A stretch of DNA of 48,058 nt from an uncultured Clostridia bacterium (GTDB taxonomy: Bacteria; Bacillota; Clostridia; Oscillospirales; Ruminococcaceae), in NCBI GenBank assembly GCA_947625155.1, contig CANQNG010000016.1:1-48058 (forward strand), written 5' to 3'. Position numbers and translations under genes: made by a program. Position 1 is the stretch's first letter, and every line of letters starts with the position of its first letter. Below, piece by piece: positions 8,302 to 16,661 of the stretch. The notes below the pieces were generated by a model. It was not told where the DNA came from. It was given only the letters and a program-made list of their open reading frames with translations, and did not search any database.

Positions 8302-9390
8302 ATGAAAAATACGTTCGGCACAAGTGTTGCCGTTACCATTTTCGGCGAAAGCCACGGGGCAATGATCGGTGCTGTGGTGGACGGGCTCGCACCCGGCATT
8401 CCCGTTGATGCGGCATTCATCGCCGCACAGCTCACCCTGCGCAGACCGGCAGGCAGGATCTCCACTGCCCGGCAGGAACAGGATGCGTTTCAGATCGTCA
8501 GCGGTGTCTTTGAAGGGAAAACCACCGGAACGCCCCTTTGCATCCTCATCCCCAATACCCAGACAAAAAGCAAGGACTACGCAGCCACACGTGCGCTGGC
8601 AAGACCGGGACATGCGGATCTTACGGCATACTGCAAGTACCACGGCTTTGAGGACTACCGGGGCGGCGGGCATTTCTCCGGGCGCATTACAGCCGCCCTT
8701 GTTGCCGCCGGGGCAGTTGCCCTCACTGCTTTGCAGGGCAAAGGCATCCGCATCGGTACGCATGTAGCACGGTGCGCTGGTATTGCCGACCGGAAATTTG
8801 AGGATCTTGCGGCGGACATTGCCGCTTTGGGGACAAAAAGCTTTGCCGTCCTCGATGAAGCTGCCGGACAAGCCATGCAGACCGCCATTGCAGCCGCTGC
8901 CCAAGAGGGCGACAGTGTGGGCGGCATTTTAGAGACCGCTGTCACCGGCATGCCTGCCGGTGTGGGAGAACCGTGGTTCGACACGCTCGAGGGCATTCTC
9001 TCCCATGCGCTGTTCAGCATCCCTGCCGTCAAGGGCGTACAGTTCGGCGATGCGTTCGACCTGATCGATGCCAAGGGGAGCGAGTTCAACGATCCTTTCT
9101 GCATGGACGGCGGCACCGTCACGACTGCCACCAATCACAACGGCGGCATCAACGGCGGCATCACCAACGGCATGCCTTTGCAGTTCCGGTGTGCTGTGAA
9201 GCCTACCCCGTCCATCTATAAGCCGCAGGAAACGGTCGATCTCTTCCGGCAGGAAAATGCCGTCCTGCAGATCGAGGGGCGGCATGACCCGGCGATCATT
9301 CACCGGGCACGGGTCGTCGTGGACAGCGTGACGGCACTGGCACTCTGCGATGTGCTTGCCGGACGTTTCGGAACGGACTGGCTGGCGTAA
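8302..9390 (+). CDS. aroC: Chorismate synthase
   Basis: A 362-residue chorismate synthase, the last shared step of aromatic amino-acid synthesis: it converts 5-enolpyruvylshikimate-3-phosphate to chorismate with reduced FMN. The family's signatures are present: FGESHGAMIGAVVDG near the N terminus, RPGHADLTA, and the RGGGHFSGRITAALVAAGA flavin-site motif, with DGGTVTTATNHNGGINGG in the second half. The ATG at 8302 was chosen because GAAAGGAG lies 7 nt upstream and the promoter lies just before; longer in-frame starts would fall within that promoter. No other shikimate-pathway gene is nearby. The next gene follows after 50 nt and is probably co-transcribed. Confidence 0.96.
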   Translation: MKNTFGTSVAVTIFGESHGAMIGAVVDGLAPGIPVDAAFIAAQLTLRRPAGRISTARQEQDAFQIVSGVFEGKTTGTPLCILIPNTQTKSKDYAATRALARPGHADLTAYCKYHGFEDYRGGGHFSGRITAALVAAGAVALTALQGKGIRIGTHVARCAGIADRKFEDLAADIAALGTKSFAVLDEAAGQAMQTAIAAAAQEGDSVGGILETAVTGMPAGVGEPWFDTLEGILSHALFSIPAVKGVQFGDAFDLIDAKGSEFNDPFCMDGGTVTTATNHNGGINGGITNGMPLQFRCAVKPTPSIYKPQETVDLFRQENAVLQIEGRHDPAIIHRARVVVDSVTALALCDVLAGRFGTDWLA

Positions 9391-9440
9391 ACGAACGGAA
9401 AACGGACATACTACTACCAGAAGAAAAGAGGTACGAGCGA

Positions 9441-9692
9441 ATGGACCCTATGGCATTCCTGAAATTCAGACCCATGCTGGAACAGTTCCGGGAACGGCAC
9501 CCGAAATTCGTGTCATTCTTCGGCTTTGCGGGGCAGCATATCAAAGAGGACAGTCTGCTGGAGATCAGCGTGACCGACCCGGACGGCAAAAAGATCGTCA
9601 CCAATATCCGTGTCTCCCCGGAGGACATTGCACTGTTCCAGACCTTTGGTTCTATGCTGCACACCAAAGGAGGCAGCCATGACAAGACTTGA
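9441..9692 (+). CDS. Small conserved-looking protein of unknown function
   Basis: An 83-residue protein, unrecognised. It has an amphipathic N-terminal helix (FLKFRPMLEQFRERHPKF) and a short beta-rich C-terminal half (LEISVTDPDGKKIVTNIRVS) before a final helix. No membrane segment, cysteines or catalytic motif. An AGAGG site lies upstream of the ATG, and the gene overlaps the start of the DHH phosphoesterase by 14 nt, so the two should be translationally coupled. It may be a partner of that enzyme, which is inference from position only. Confidence 0.75.
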   Translation: MDPMAFLKFRPMLEQFRERHPKFVSFFGFAGQHIKEDSLLEISVTDPDGKKIVTNIRVSPEDIALFQTFGSMLHTKGGSHDKT

Positions 9693-10665
9693 ACAGCTTG
9701 TCTCCGTCCTGCGGGACGGGCGGGTATTCATCCAGACCCACAATTACCCCGACCCGGATGCCATTGCTTCTGCCTATGGCTTGCAGAAGCTGCTGCAGCA
9801 CTATGACATCCCTGCCACGATCTGCTATGAGGGGGTCACAGAACGGCTTTCCGCCGTGACGATGCTGCAGCAGTTCAACATCGAGATCGTGCAGACATGC
9901 AACATTTCCGACATGCAGCCGGAGGACAAGATCGTGGTCGTGGATGCCCAGAAATACAATTCCAATGTCACTGATCTGATCGGCGACGAGGTCGCCTGCA
10001 TCGACCACCACCCGACCATTACGGCATGTACCTACCGATACAAGGAGATCGAACAGGTCGGGGCATGTGCTTCGCTGATCGCACGGCATTTTTTTGAGAA
10101 TGCGATCCCACTGGATACCGATACCGCTTCGGCGCTGGTGTATGGCATCAAAATGGACACAGCCGATCTTTCCAGGGGCGTCAAACAGCTCGATGTGGAC
10201 ATGTATGCCAAACTTTTTCCCTTTGCCGACAATGATCTGCTCAACCGCATGAAGATCAACACCATGGAATTTGCCGACCTGAAAGCCTACGGCAGCGCTA
10301 TCAATAACATCAGTGTATTCAATAATATCGGCTATGCCTTCATCCCCTTTGCCTGTCCCGATGCGCTCATTGCCATGATCTCGGATTTCATTCTGGCATT
10401 GGACATCATCGAATTCAGCGTGGTGTATGCGGTGCGGGAAAACGGGTATAAATTTTCCGTGCGCTCCGAACTGCCGGAGCTGCATGCCGGAAAGATCATC
10501 CAGTATGCGCTGGCAGGAAAAGGCAGCGGCGGCGGGCATCCCAGCATGGCAGGCGGCTTTGCGGCGGCAAGTGCTTTCTCCGATCAGGCAAGCACACGGG
10601 GGCACGAGATACGTATGGCATTTGAAAAAGCCGTGCGGCAATGCCGGGAAGAACAGAAGGCATGA
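9679..10665 (+). CDS. DHH-DHHA1 phosphoesterase, NrnA-like (nanoRNase/pAp phosphatase)
   Basis: A 328-residue DHH-superfamily phosphoesterase. Metal-binding motifs occur in the usual order: HNYPDPDAIAS (H21, D25, D27), VVVDAQ (D89) and CIDHHPT (D109-H111). The C-terminal DHHA1 substrate domain has the glycine-rich GKGSGGGHPSMAGG. Proteins of this shape degrade 2-5-nt RNAs and dephosphorylate 3'-phosphoadenosine 5'-phosphate; some relatives cleave cyclic dinucleotide breakdown products, so the substrate is not certain. No membrane or PAS/GGDEF domains, so it is not GdpP. The ATG at 9679 follows an AAAGGAGG site; a longer in-frame start at 9610 would lie deep within the preceding gene. Confidence 0.9.
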   Translation: MTRLEQLVSVLRDGRVFIQTHNYPDPDAIASAYGLQKLLQHYDIPATICYEGVTERLSAVTMLQQFNIEIVQTCNISDMQPEDKIVVVDAQKYNSNVTDLIGDEVACIDHHPTITACTYRYKEIEQVGACASLIARHFFENAIPLDTDTASALVYGIKMDTADLSRGVKQLDVDMYAKLFPFADNDLLNRMKINTMEFADLKAYGSAINNISVFNNIGYAFIPFACPDALIAMISDFILALDIIEFSVVYAVRENGYKFSVRSELPELHAGKIIQYALAGKGSGGGHPSMAGGFAAASAFSDQASTRGHEIRMAFEKAVRQCREEQKA

Positions 10666-10678
10666 CAAACGACAAATT

Positions 10679-10696
10679 GCCGCTCTGCGGCTTTTT
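10679..10696 (+). terminator. Weak terminator after the DHH gene
   Basis: GCCGC-TCT-GCGGC (5-bp stem, 3-nt loop) followed by T5, 14 nt past the stop codon. The short stem suggests partial read-through into rubrerythrin. Confidence 0.5.
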
Positions 10697-10722
10697 GAAA
10701 CAGATCAGAGGAGGTCTACGCT

Positions 10723-11268
10723 ATGGAACAGAAACCACTGAAAGGCACAAAGACGGAGCAGAACCTGCTGGCTGCCTTTGCCGGCGAATCACAGGCAGCC
10801 GTGAAGTACGGCTACTTCGCAAGCAAGGCAAAGAAGGACGGCTATCAGCAGATCGCTGCCATCTTTGAGGAGACTGCAGGGAACGAAAAGGAACACGCCA
10901 AGCTCTGGTTCAAGGAGCTGCACGGCGGTATGCCGGACACCCCGGACAACCTCCGGGAAGCGGCTGACGGCGAGCATTTTGAGTGGACGGACATGTATGA
11001 ACAGTTCGCCAAGGATGCCGAGGAGGAGGGCTTTACGGCGCTTGCTGCCAAGTTCCGCATGGTCGCTGCCATCGAAAAGTCCCACGAAGAACGCTACCGC
11101 AAGCTGCTGTCCAACATTGAGAATGCCCTTGTATTCTCCAAGGACGGCGATGCCGTATGGATCTGCCGCAACTGCGGTCACATCGTCATCGGCAAACAAG
11201 CACCGGAAGTCTGCCCGGTCTGCGCACATCCGCAAAGCTATTTCGAGGTCAAGGCTGAGAATTATTGA
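10723..11268 (+). CDS. rbr: Rubrerythrin
   Basis: A 181-residue rubrerythrin, a peroxide-reducing enzyme of anaerobes. The N-terminal four-helix bundle carries the diiron ligands in [17 protein letters not shown] and [10 protein letters not shown]. The C-terminal rubredoxin-like domain has both cysteine pairs, CRNC (148, 151) and CPVC (164, 167), for one iron. It fits the strictly anaerobic life suggested by the rest of the window. An AGGAGG site precedes the ATG, and a strong terminator follows the stop, so it may form a unit of its own or receive read-through from the DHH gene. Confidence 0.96.
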   Translation: MEQKPLKGTKTEQNLLAAFAGESQAAVKYGYFASKAKKDGYQQIAAIFEETAGNEKEHAKLWFKELHGGMPDTPDNLREAADGEHFEWTDMYEQFAKDAEEEGFTALAAKFRMVAAIEKSHEERYRKLLSNIENALVFSKDGDAVWICRNCGHIVIGKQAPEVCPVCAHPQSYFEVKAENY

Positions 11269-11288
11269 GCAGCATCTCACATCCTTTT

Positions 11289-11322
11289 GCCGCCCCTGCA
11301 CACAGGCAGGGGCGGCTTTTTT
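11289..11322 (+). terminator. Terminator of rubrerythrin
   Basis: An 11-bp GC-rich stem, GCCGCCCCTGC (11289-11299) with GCAGGGGCGGC (11306-11316), 6-nt loop, T6 tail. Confidence 0.93.
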
Positions 11323-11515
11323 GCAGTTTTCACAAAAATAAAGCTGCATCTTTGTGCAGATATTTCCATACAAATGCCCCTTCTGAAACGTATTTATAGA
11401 AAAAGTTATTGACATATCCGCCAAAAGCATTCCCGGATATTTGGTTATATTTACGTGTAATAGTTTTCCCTGTTCCCGTCACTAACCAGCAAAACCCCCT
11501 GAAGGAGGCGATCTT

Positions 11516-14311
11516 ATGGATCCGAAAGACGATTATGGTTATCTGTACAATACCAATAAGCACCCCGGAACGGAGCCGAAAAACACGCTCCCAACACCAC
11601 CGGACACACCGGAAACTGTCCATGAAGTGACAAACTATGTGGCACATACGCTCCCGCCCCAGCCCGCTGCCCCGCCAAAGCCGAAAAAGCCCTTCTCCCC
11701 CATTCCGCTGCTGCTGACGGCGGGGGTGATATTCCTGTTTTTGGGAGGCATCATTTTCCTGACCGGAACGTGGGATATGCTCCCGAATGCGGCAAGGGCT
11801 GTCTTTCTGCTCTCGGCAAGTGCGGTCGCTTTTGGGGCGAGCTATCTCGCCGAAAAGATCCTCAAGCTCCCCAAGACCGGGCTTGCGTTCTTCCTGCTCG
11901 GCAGCATCTTCCTGCCGCTCGCTGTGATCGGTATCGGGGCATTTGCCCTGTTCGGGAACTGGTTCTGCTTTCAGGGGGAAGGGAAATGGCTCGTCTGGGC
12001 GTGTGCTGCTGCCTGTCTCGCTGCCGCCTGTCAGATCGGACAGCGGCATTACCAGAGCACGCTGCTTGCCGGGGTGAGCCTGACCGGAACGGCAGGCATC
12101 GGCATTTTCCTGACGCAATTTTTCACGGAGACAGTTTTCCTTCTCTCGCCCGGAAACGGCAAAGTCGCCCTCTGGGGCGGACTGCTCCTGCTGTGGGCAG
12201 TGCTGTTCACGGTAGGCTGCGAAGTCATTCATCACCGCCGTCCGGGATCCCGGAACACAAAAGTCTGCACGGGGGTGCTGTATGCGCTCCTCTGGTATCT
12301 GTTCATCGCCTTTTGCTGCGGTTTTCATGACCTGCTTTCGGCAGGGGCACAGAGGGAGCTGCCCCCGGTCGCTGCAGCAGTCCTCTTCTTCCTGCTCGGG
12401 CTTCTGTTCGTGAACGGACGGTTCCGCCTGAAGCAAATGCACCACGGCGTATACGGTTCGACGGTCTGCCTGATCGCCTGTTTCGGGAACTGTGTCACCT
12501 GCTATGCACCGGACTGCAATGGTATTGTCGGGTCTTTTGCCGTGTGTGCAGCGACAGCGATGCTGCTGATGAGCTGCTTCTGGCTGCTGCCGCACAAAAC
12601 GGGATCCGTCTACAGCAAGGCGGGCATGGTGATGGCGATACCGGCATCGTTCGTCGGGGTCGTTGCGATCCTGTTCGGCGCACATGGCGTGATCCGGTTT
12701 TCCCTGTTCGATCCGCTGCTGTATTTAGGCTTTCTGCTGTTTGTTGCCTTTCTGTTCTTCACAAAGGCCCCAAGGAACTCGCCTGCTGAGGACACGCCGC
12801 TGTTCTGTGTCTTTTGTATCCTGCTGTTCCTGTCACCGATGCTGTATACCGCCTATGGGGATACACACAGATACTCTGCCCAAACCAAAGAGCTTGTCAC
12901 TTTGGTGCTGATCTTTGGGGCGATCCTGCTGCTCATCGGGACATTCCGGACAAAGCGTCCGTGGATGCTGGTGCTGTCCGTCTGTGCCTGTGCCGGGATG
13001 CTGCTTTCGGGTATGCCCTATGGTGCGCTGATCTGGTTCTGGGTGTGTGCAGTTCTGGCATTTGTCGGAACGGTCTATGCGCATATCGCACAGCGCCCCC
13101 TGTTTGAAAAATGCTGTGCATGGGTCGGCATTGCGCTCCTGATGGTGTCTCTCGATGCCACGTTCCTGCAATTCGAGGTGGATATGCAGATCGGCTCTGC
13201 CATTTTACTGGGCATTTTAATGCTCCTGTACCTGACAGAAAGCGTATTCCTGCGGGATCACCTCCGGACGGTCGGCACGGTCGGTTATCTCGAACTGCTC
13301 TCCCTGCTGATCATCTTTTGCACACTGATCTATCAGGTCGATCCGGATGTCCTTGTCGGTGTGCAGATGCTGCTCATACCGCTGCTCCTGTTCTTTACGG
13401 CAGTGTTCCTCCGGAAAGCTGTCAATTTCTCATCTCTGCTGCCGCTGATCACGCTGTTCGCAACGTGCAGCAAGCTGATCGGCACGCTGAAAGACCTGTC
13501 CCTGCCGCACGGTATGCTCTGCCTGCTGCAATTCCTGAGCTATGTGCTGGTGCTGGCACTGTTTGCAGGCATGGGCAGATATTTCCTCCCGCAATTCTAC
13601 TCGGCTGAGGACGGCAAGCAGCAGATCGACTTTCCGCTGCTGGTGGGGGCTGCGGCAGTGTTCGGGGCTGCGGGGACGATCGACTGGCACGGGACGATCT
13701 TGACCTGCCTGTTCCTGTCGCTGTATTCTCTTCTGTATCTCGGACGGGTGAAAAGCCGCACGGCCCCGACAGAATTGTCACTGATCTTCGGGTGTCTGGC
13801 GCTGTTTTTCCACAACTGCATCGACCCATTCGAGATCCTGCATACCATGGGGCAAGCCAATCTCCATGCGCTGTGTACGCTGGCGTATTTGCTGCCACTG
13901 CACCTGTTTGTCTTTGTACAGCTGTTCATTTTCCCCCAAAACCGCAAGCAGATCCATGCCGTGCGGTTCGGGGTGTACTGCCTGACAATGGTGTGCATGA
14001 TGCTCACCAGTCTTGGTTCGGGCAAGGTCAATGATGCCCTTGTGATGGTGGTGTTCTGCTTTGCCGTCTTAGCCGGGAGCTTTGCCGTCAAGCGGCTGCG
14101 GTGGTTCACGCTCGGGTTTGCGGTACTTGTGCTCATGACACTGCGGATGACGGCAAATTTCTGGCGGTCACTGCACTGGGGCGTGTATCTGTTCTTGGCA
14201 GGGCTTGCGCTGATTGGGTTTGCGCTGTTCTACGAACTTTCCTCCCGGCGTGCTGCTGAACATCCGGATGGACCGAAACGGCGCAGGATCTTCGCCGACT
14301 GGAAGTGGTGA
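11516..14311 (+). CDS. Very large polytopic membrane protein, DUF2157-like at its start
   Basis: A 931-residue protein with a ~65-residue Pro-rich soluble N terminus (PPQPAAPPKPKKPFSP) and then hydrophobic helices almost to the end; I estimate more than 20 membrane segments. The first membrane stretch (LLTAGVIFLFLGGIIFLTGT, then a W and a run of small residues) resembles the start of DUF2157-type proteins. The tail is basic (GPKRRRIFADWKW). No transporter or enzyme motif is recognised. A GAAGGAGG site lies 7 nt before the ATG. It is followed after 3 nt by a CPBP protease and then a zinc-ribbon membrane protein, so the three probably act together at the membrane. The upstream 190 nt holds a TTGACA (11409-11414) but no well-spaced -10. 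Confidence 0.85.
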   Translation: MDPKDDYGYLYNTNKHPGTEPKNTLPTPPDTPETVHEVTNYVAHTLPPQPAAPPKPKKPFSPIPLLLTAGVIFLFLGGIIFLTGTWDMLPNAARAVFLLSASAVAFGASYLAEKILKLPKTGLAFFLLGSIFLPLAVIGIGAFALFGNWFCFQGEGKWLVWACAAACLAAACQIGQRHYQSTLLAGVSLTGTAGIGIFLTQFFTETVFLLSPGNGKVALWGGLLLLWAVLFTVGCEVIHHRRPGSRNTKVCTGVLYALLWYLFIAFCCGFHDLLSAGAQRELPPVAAAVLFFLLGLLFVNGRFRLKQMHHGVYGSTVCLIACFGNCVTCYAPDCNGIVGSFAVCAATAMLLMSCFWLLPHKTGSVYSKAGMVMAIPASFVGVVAILFGAHGVIRFSLFDPLLYLGFLLFVAFLFFTKAPRNSPAEDTPLFCVFCILLFLSPMLYTAYGDTHRYSAQTKELVTLVLIFGAILLLIGTFRTKRPWMLVLSVCACAGMLLSGMPYGALIWFWVCAVLAFVGTVYAHIAQRPLFEKCCAWVGIALLMVSLDATFLQFEVDMQIGSAILLGILMLLYLTESVFLRDHLRTVGTVGYLELLSLLIIFCTLIYQVDPDVLVGVQMLLIPLLLFFTAVFLRKAVNFSSLLPLITLFATCSKLIGTLKDLSLPHGMLCLLQFLSYVLVLALFAGMGRYFLPQFYSAEDGKQQIDFPLLVGAAAVFGAAGTIDWHGTILTCLFLSLYSLLYLGRVKSRTAPTELSLIFGCLALFFHNCIDPFEILHTMGQANLHALCTLAYLLPLHLFVFVQLFIFPQNRKQIHAVRFGVYCLTMVCMMLTSLGSGKVNDALVMVVFCFAVLAGSFAVKRLRWFTLGFAVLVLMTLRMTANFWRSLHWGVYLFLAGLALIGFALFYELSSRRAAEHPDGPKRRRIFADWKW

Positions 14312-14314
14312 GCC

Positions 14315-14977
14315 ATGCAGAAACGGAATTTCATCCTCCTCACGGCGATCCTGTGTACGGTATGCATGATGCTCATAGACGGGCTATGGCAGCCGCCGTA
14401 TTTCCTGAAATCTTTGCTCAAGATCGCCGTGTTCGGGGGCAGTCTGCTCGCCTATGCCGTGCTGTACCACGAAAAGCCTGTCCGTTTCCGGACATCCGGC
14501 GCTTCCCTGAAACGCACCGTCCTGCTTGCGGCAGGTATCTATGCGCTGATCGTGGGCGGCTTCTTCCTGACACGGCAGATCATCGACTATTCCCACATCA
14601 CCGGAACGCTGACCTCGACGATCGGGGTCAGCAAAGAAAATTTCCTGTATGTATCGCTGTATATTTCCTTTGTCAATTCCCTGCTCGAAGAACTGTTCTT
14701 CCGGGGCTATGCCTGCCTGACACTGCGCCGCTATGCCGACCCGAAATTTTGCTGCTTCCTCTCTGCGGGGCTGTTTGCGGTCTATCACGGCGGTATGCTG
14801 TACGGCTGGTTTCATGTGGGGATCTATCTGCTGATGCTTGCCGGGCTGTTCGCTGCCGGGCTGCTGTTCAATGCACTGGATAACAAGCCCGATGCCGTGC
14901 TCCCGTCATGGCTGCCGCATATGTTCGCCAATTTCGGCATCAACACGGCTGGCTTTATCCTGTTTTCCATTTCCTGA
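14315..14977 (+). CDS. CPBP-family intramembrane metalloprotease
   Basis: A 220-residue integral membrane protein of the CPBP (CAAX protease and bacteriocin-processing, formerly Abi) family. The signature motifs are in order: EELFFRG (E125, E126, R130), FAVYHGG (H158) and HMFANFGIN (H202), the glutamate/histidine set that binds the catalytic metal. About six to eight membrane helices. Relatives process prenylated or membrane-embedded proteins, or give self-immunity to bacteriocins; the substrate here is unknown. It begins 3 nt after the giant membrane protein and lies 20 nt before the zinc-ribbon protein, so it belongs to that operon. Confidence 0.92.
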   Translation: MQKRNFILLTAILCTVCMMLIDGLWQPPYFLKSLLKIAVFGGSLLAYAVLYHEKPVRFRTSGASLKRTVLLAAGIYALIVGGFFLTRQIIDYSHITGTLTSTIGVSKENFLYVSLYISFVNSLLEELFFRGYACLTLRRYADPKFCCFLSAGLFAVYHGGMLYGWFHVGIYLLMLAGLFAAGLLFNALDNKPDAVLPSWLPHMFANFGINTAGFILFSIS

Positions 14978-14997
14978 TCCTGAAAGGAGTCATCACC

Positions 14998-15837
14998 ATG
15001 AAATGTCCCAAATGCGGAAACGAATTCGACACCAAATTCTGCCCGGAATGCGGCACACCTGCCATTCCGGAACGTGGATCCGGACCCTCCCACAGTTCGC
15101 TCCCCTTTGTCCTGATCGGTGTGGCAGGCGGTGTGATCTTGCTGCTGACCGTCGGTATGGTCATGGTCAACCTCATTGGCATGGATCTGCGGCAGACGTT
15201 TCCAAGGGAGGAAATGAGCAGCGACATTCCGGTCGAATACGAAGCCCCTGCCCCGGCAGAAAACGAGGGCTATTCCGGCAATGTCCCCGCCCCCACCTAC
15301 GACCCCGAAGCCGATGCCGCCGCCAAAAACGAATGGCAGCGGCAGCAGGGCATTTACGACGACGGGGAATATGCAGTTGGCACGGATATTCCGGCAGGGA
15401 CATATGTTGCCATGTCGGACGGCACTGCCGAAGGGGATCTTTACTGCGGTGTGTATGCTTCCGAAAGTATGTCGAACGACAGTCAGCTTTACGGCGGGTG
15501 GAAACAGGGCAATGTCTACCTGATCTTAGAGGACGGGCAGTATCTCGATCTTGCCTTTGCCAAGCTCTATGACCCGGAAAAAGTCGCTCTGCACCTTGAC
15601 CCTTTTAAGGACAGCGGTATGTTTCTGGTCGGGAAAGACCTGACGGCAGGGACTTACACCATACAGCCCAGATCCGATGATATGTCGGCAACGTATGCCA
15701 TCTATTCCGCCTTGACGGCAGGCGGCGGTATCGCCAAGGACAGCGGCTACCTCGAACCAAATCAGACGGCTGCCGTCACACTTGCGGACGGCGAATATAT
15801 CGAAATGGAATGGTGCTATCTTATCCGGGCGGAATAA
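14998..15837 (+). CDS. Zinc-ribbon, single-TM protein with two extracellular repeats
   Basis: A 279-residue protein. A zinc ribbon (C3, C6, C15, C18) is followed by one transmembrane helix (about 36-58), an acidic Pro/Ala-rich linker, and two tandem copies of a beta domain beginning near residues 123 and 207. Both copies contain the pattern GxxxVGxDxxAGTY (GEYAVGTDIPAGTY, then GMFLVGKDLTAGTY) and end in a ...DGxYxxxxxxxL-type strand. The ribbon should face the cytoplasm and the repeats the outside. Function unknown; such zinc-ribbon/TM proteins of Firmicutes often act as envelope sensors or anchors. The ATG at 14998 was chosen for its GAAAGGAG site. It nearly abuts the convergent C39-like peptidase gene (1 nt apart), with no terminator visible between them. 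Confidence 0.85.
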   Translation: MKCPKCGNEFDTKFCPECGTPAIPERGSGPSHSSLPFVLIGVAGGVILLLTVGMVMVNLIGMDLRQTFPREEMSSDIPVEYEAPAPAENEGYSGNVPAPTYDPEADAAAKNEWQRQQGIYDDGEYAVGTDIPAGTYVAMSDGTAEGDLYCGVYASESMSNDSQLYGGWKQGNVYLILEDGQYLDLAFAKLYDPEKVALHLDPFKDSGMFLVGKDLTAGTYTIQPRSDDMSATYAIYSALTAGGGIAKDSGYLEPNQTAAVTLADGEYIEMEWCYLIRAE

Positions 15838-15838
15838 T

Positions 15839-16519
15839 TCATTTTGTGTATTTCCAGAGCTTTTTGATCTGCGGGAGCAGGACATCCATGTCCCAGTGTG
15901 CTGCGCTGTTGGCAGGGCTGTTCGGGTCGTGGAGCGTGACTTTGCCGCTTTCGTCGATGCCCGTCAGCACGATCAGGTGTCCCCCGTTCGTGAAATCGCC
16001 CGGTCGCATGGAGGCGATCAGCGGTGTTTCCGGCGAGGCGTTCTGCCGGATGTAGTCCGCTGTCAGTTCCCCCTCCTCACTATGGATGCCGAAATGTTCC
16101 GCTCCGGCCGTGAGCAGTTCCCACGAAGTACCCGTTCCCGGAATGTACCACCCCTGCGCTTCGGCATAGGCTGCAATGGCTTTCGGGTGGAATGCCGGGT
16201 CGCCGGTCAGTCCGGCAAGCACCATGGACAGCGAAGTCGGACCGCATCCATTGTTCCCGATCCAGCCGTCCCCATAGGGTACATAGCCCCAGCGTTTGTC
16301 CCACTGCAAAAACAGCGGGATGCCCCCGGTAAGCTCGCCGGAAATGTCGATCTCGTGTTCTCGGTCGGCTTCTATCGGGTAGTTCCGGACAAAATCCGCT
16401 GCCTGCGGGTAGCTCTCCGCAAAGGCAAGCAGTTCCGGCGGTATGTTCTCTGCTTTCCCTGTACACCCCTGCGTGCAAAGGCAGAGCAGCAGGCTCAGGG
16501 CAAGAAGCTGTGATCTCAT
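15839..16519 (-). CDS. Secreted C39-like cysteine peptidase (probable lipoprotein)
   Basis: A 226-residue protein with a hydrophobic signal (MRSQLLALSLLLCLCTQGC) and a Cys at 19. The residues before it (TQG) are a poor lipobox, so anchoring by lipid is uncertain. The papain-like C39_2 domain shows the catalytic Cys in NNGCGPTSL (C92), His in GGHLIVL (H181) and Asp in LHDPNSP (D198). It probably cuts or binds extracellular peptides or cell-wall material. The ATG at 16519 was chosen because TAAAAGGAGGTT lies upstream; the upstream in-frame ATG at 16570 would lie before that site and ahead of the signal peptide. It sits convergent to the zinc-ribbon gene. Confidence 0.88.
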   Translation of the reverse strand: MRSQLLALSLLLCLCTQGCTGKAENIPPELLAFAESYPQAADFVRNYPIEADREHEIDISGELTGGIPLFLQWDKRWGYVPYGDGWIGNNGCGPTSLSMVLAGLTGDPAFHPKAIAAYAEAQGWYIPGTGTSWELLTAGAEHFGIHSEEGELTADYIRQNASPETPLIASMRPGDFTNGGHLIVLTGIDESGKVTLHDPNSPANSAAHWDMDVLLPQIKKLWKYTK

Positions 16520-16549
16520 GAAAAAACCTCCTTTTATGCAGTATATGCA

Positions 16550-16587
16550 GGTAAAAGCACTGCGCCCCAAAGGGATCGCAGTGCTTT
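16550..16587 (-). terminator. Terminator of the six-gene leftward operon
   Basis: Minus strand: AAAGCACTGCG (16587-16577) pairs with CGCAGTGCTTT (16564-16554), an 11-bp stem; the loop itself holds a CCC/GGG pair. The T4 tail lies at 16556-16553. It is 75 nt past the radical SAM stop at 16662. Confidence 0.75.
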
Positions 16588-16588
16588 C

Positions 16589-16617
16589 AGTATAGCATAA
16601 AATAGCGGATGCCGCAA
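16589..16617 (-). promoter_or_regulatory. Candidate promoter of the C39-like peptidase
   Basis: Minus strand: -35 TTGCGG (16617-16612), 17-nt spacer, -10 TATACT (16594-16589). The predicted start (near 16582) lies within the terminator stem just downstream, so initiation here would begin inside that hairpin and make an RNA lacking its left arm. Confidence 0.6.
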
Positions 16618-16661
16618 GGAAATTTACTGTTTCTTAAATGAATTAACAAAATATAAATATT

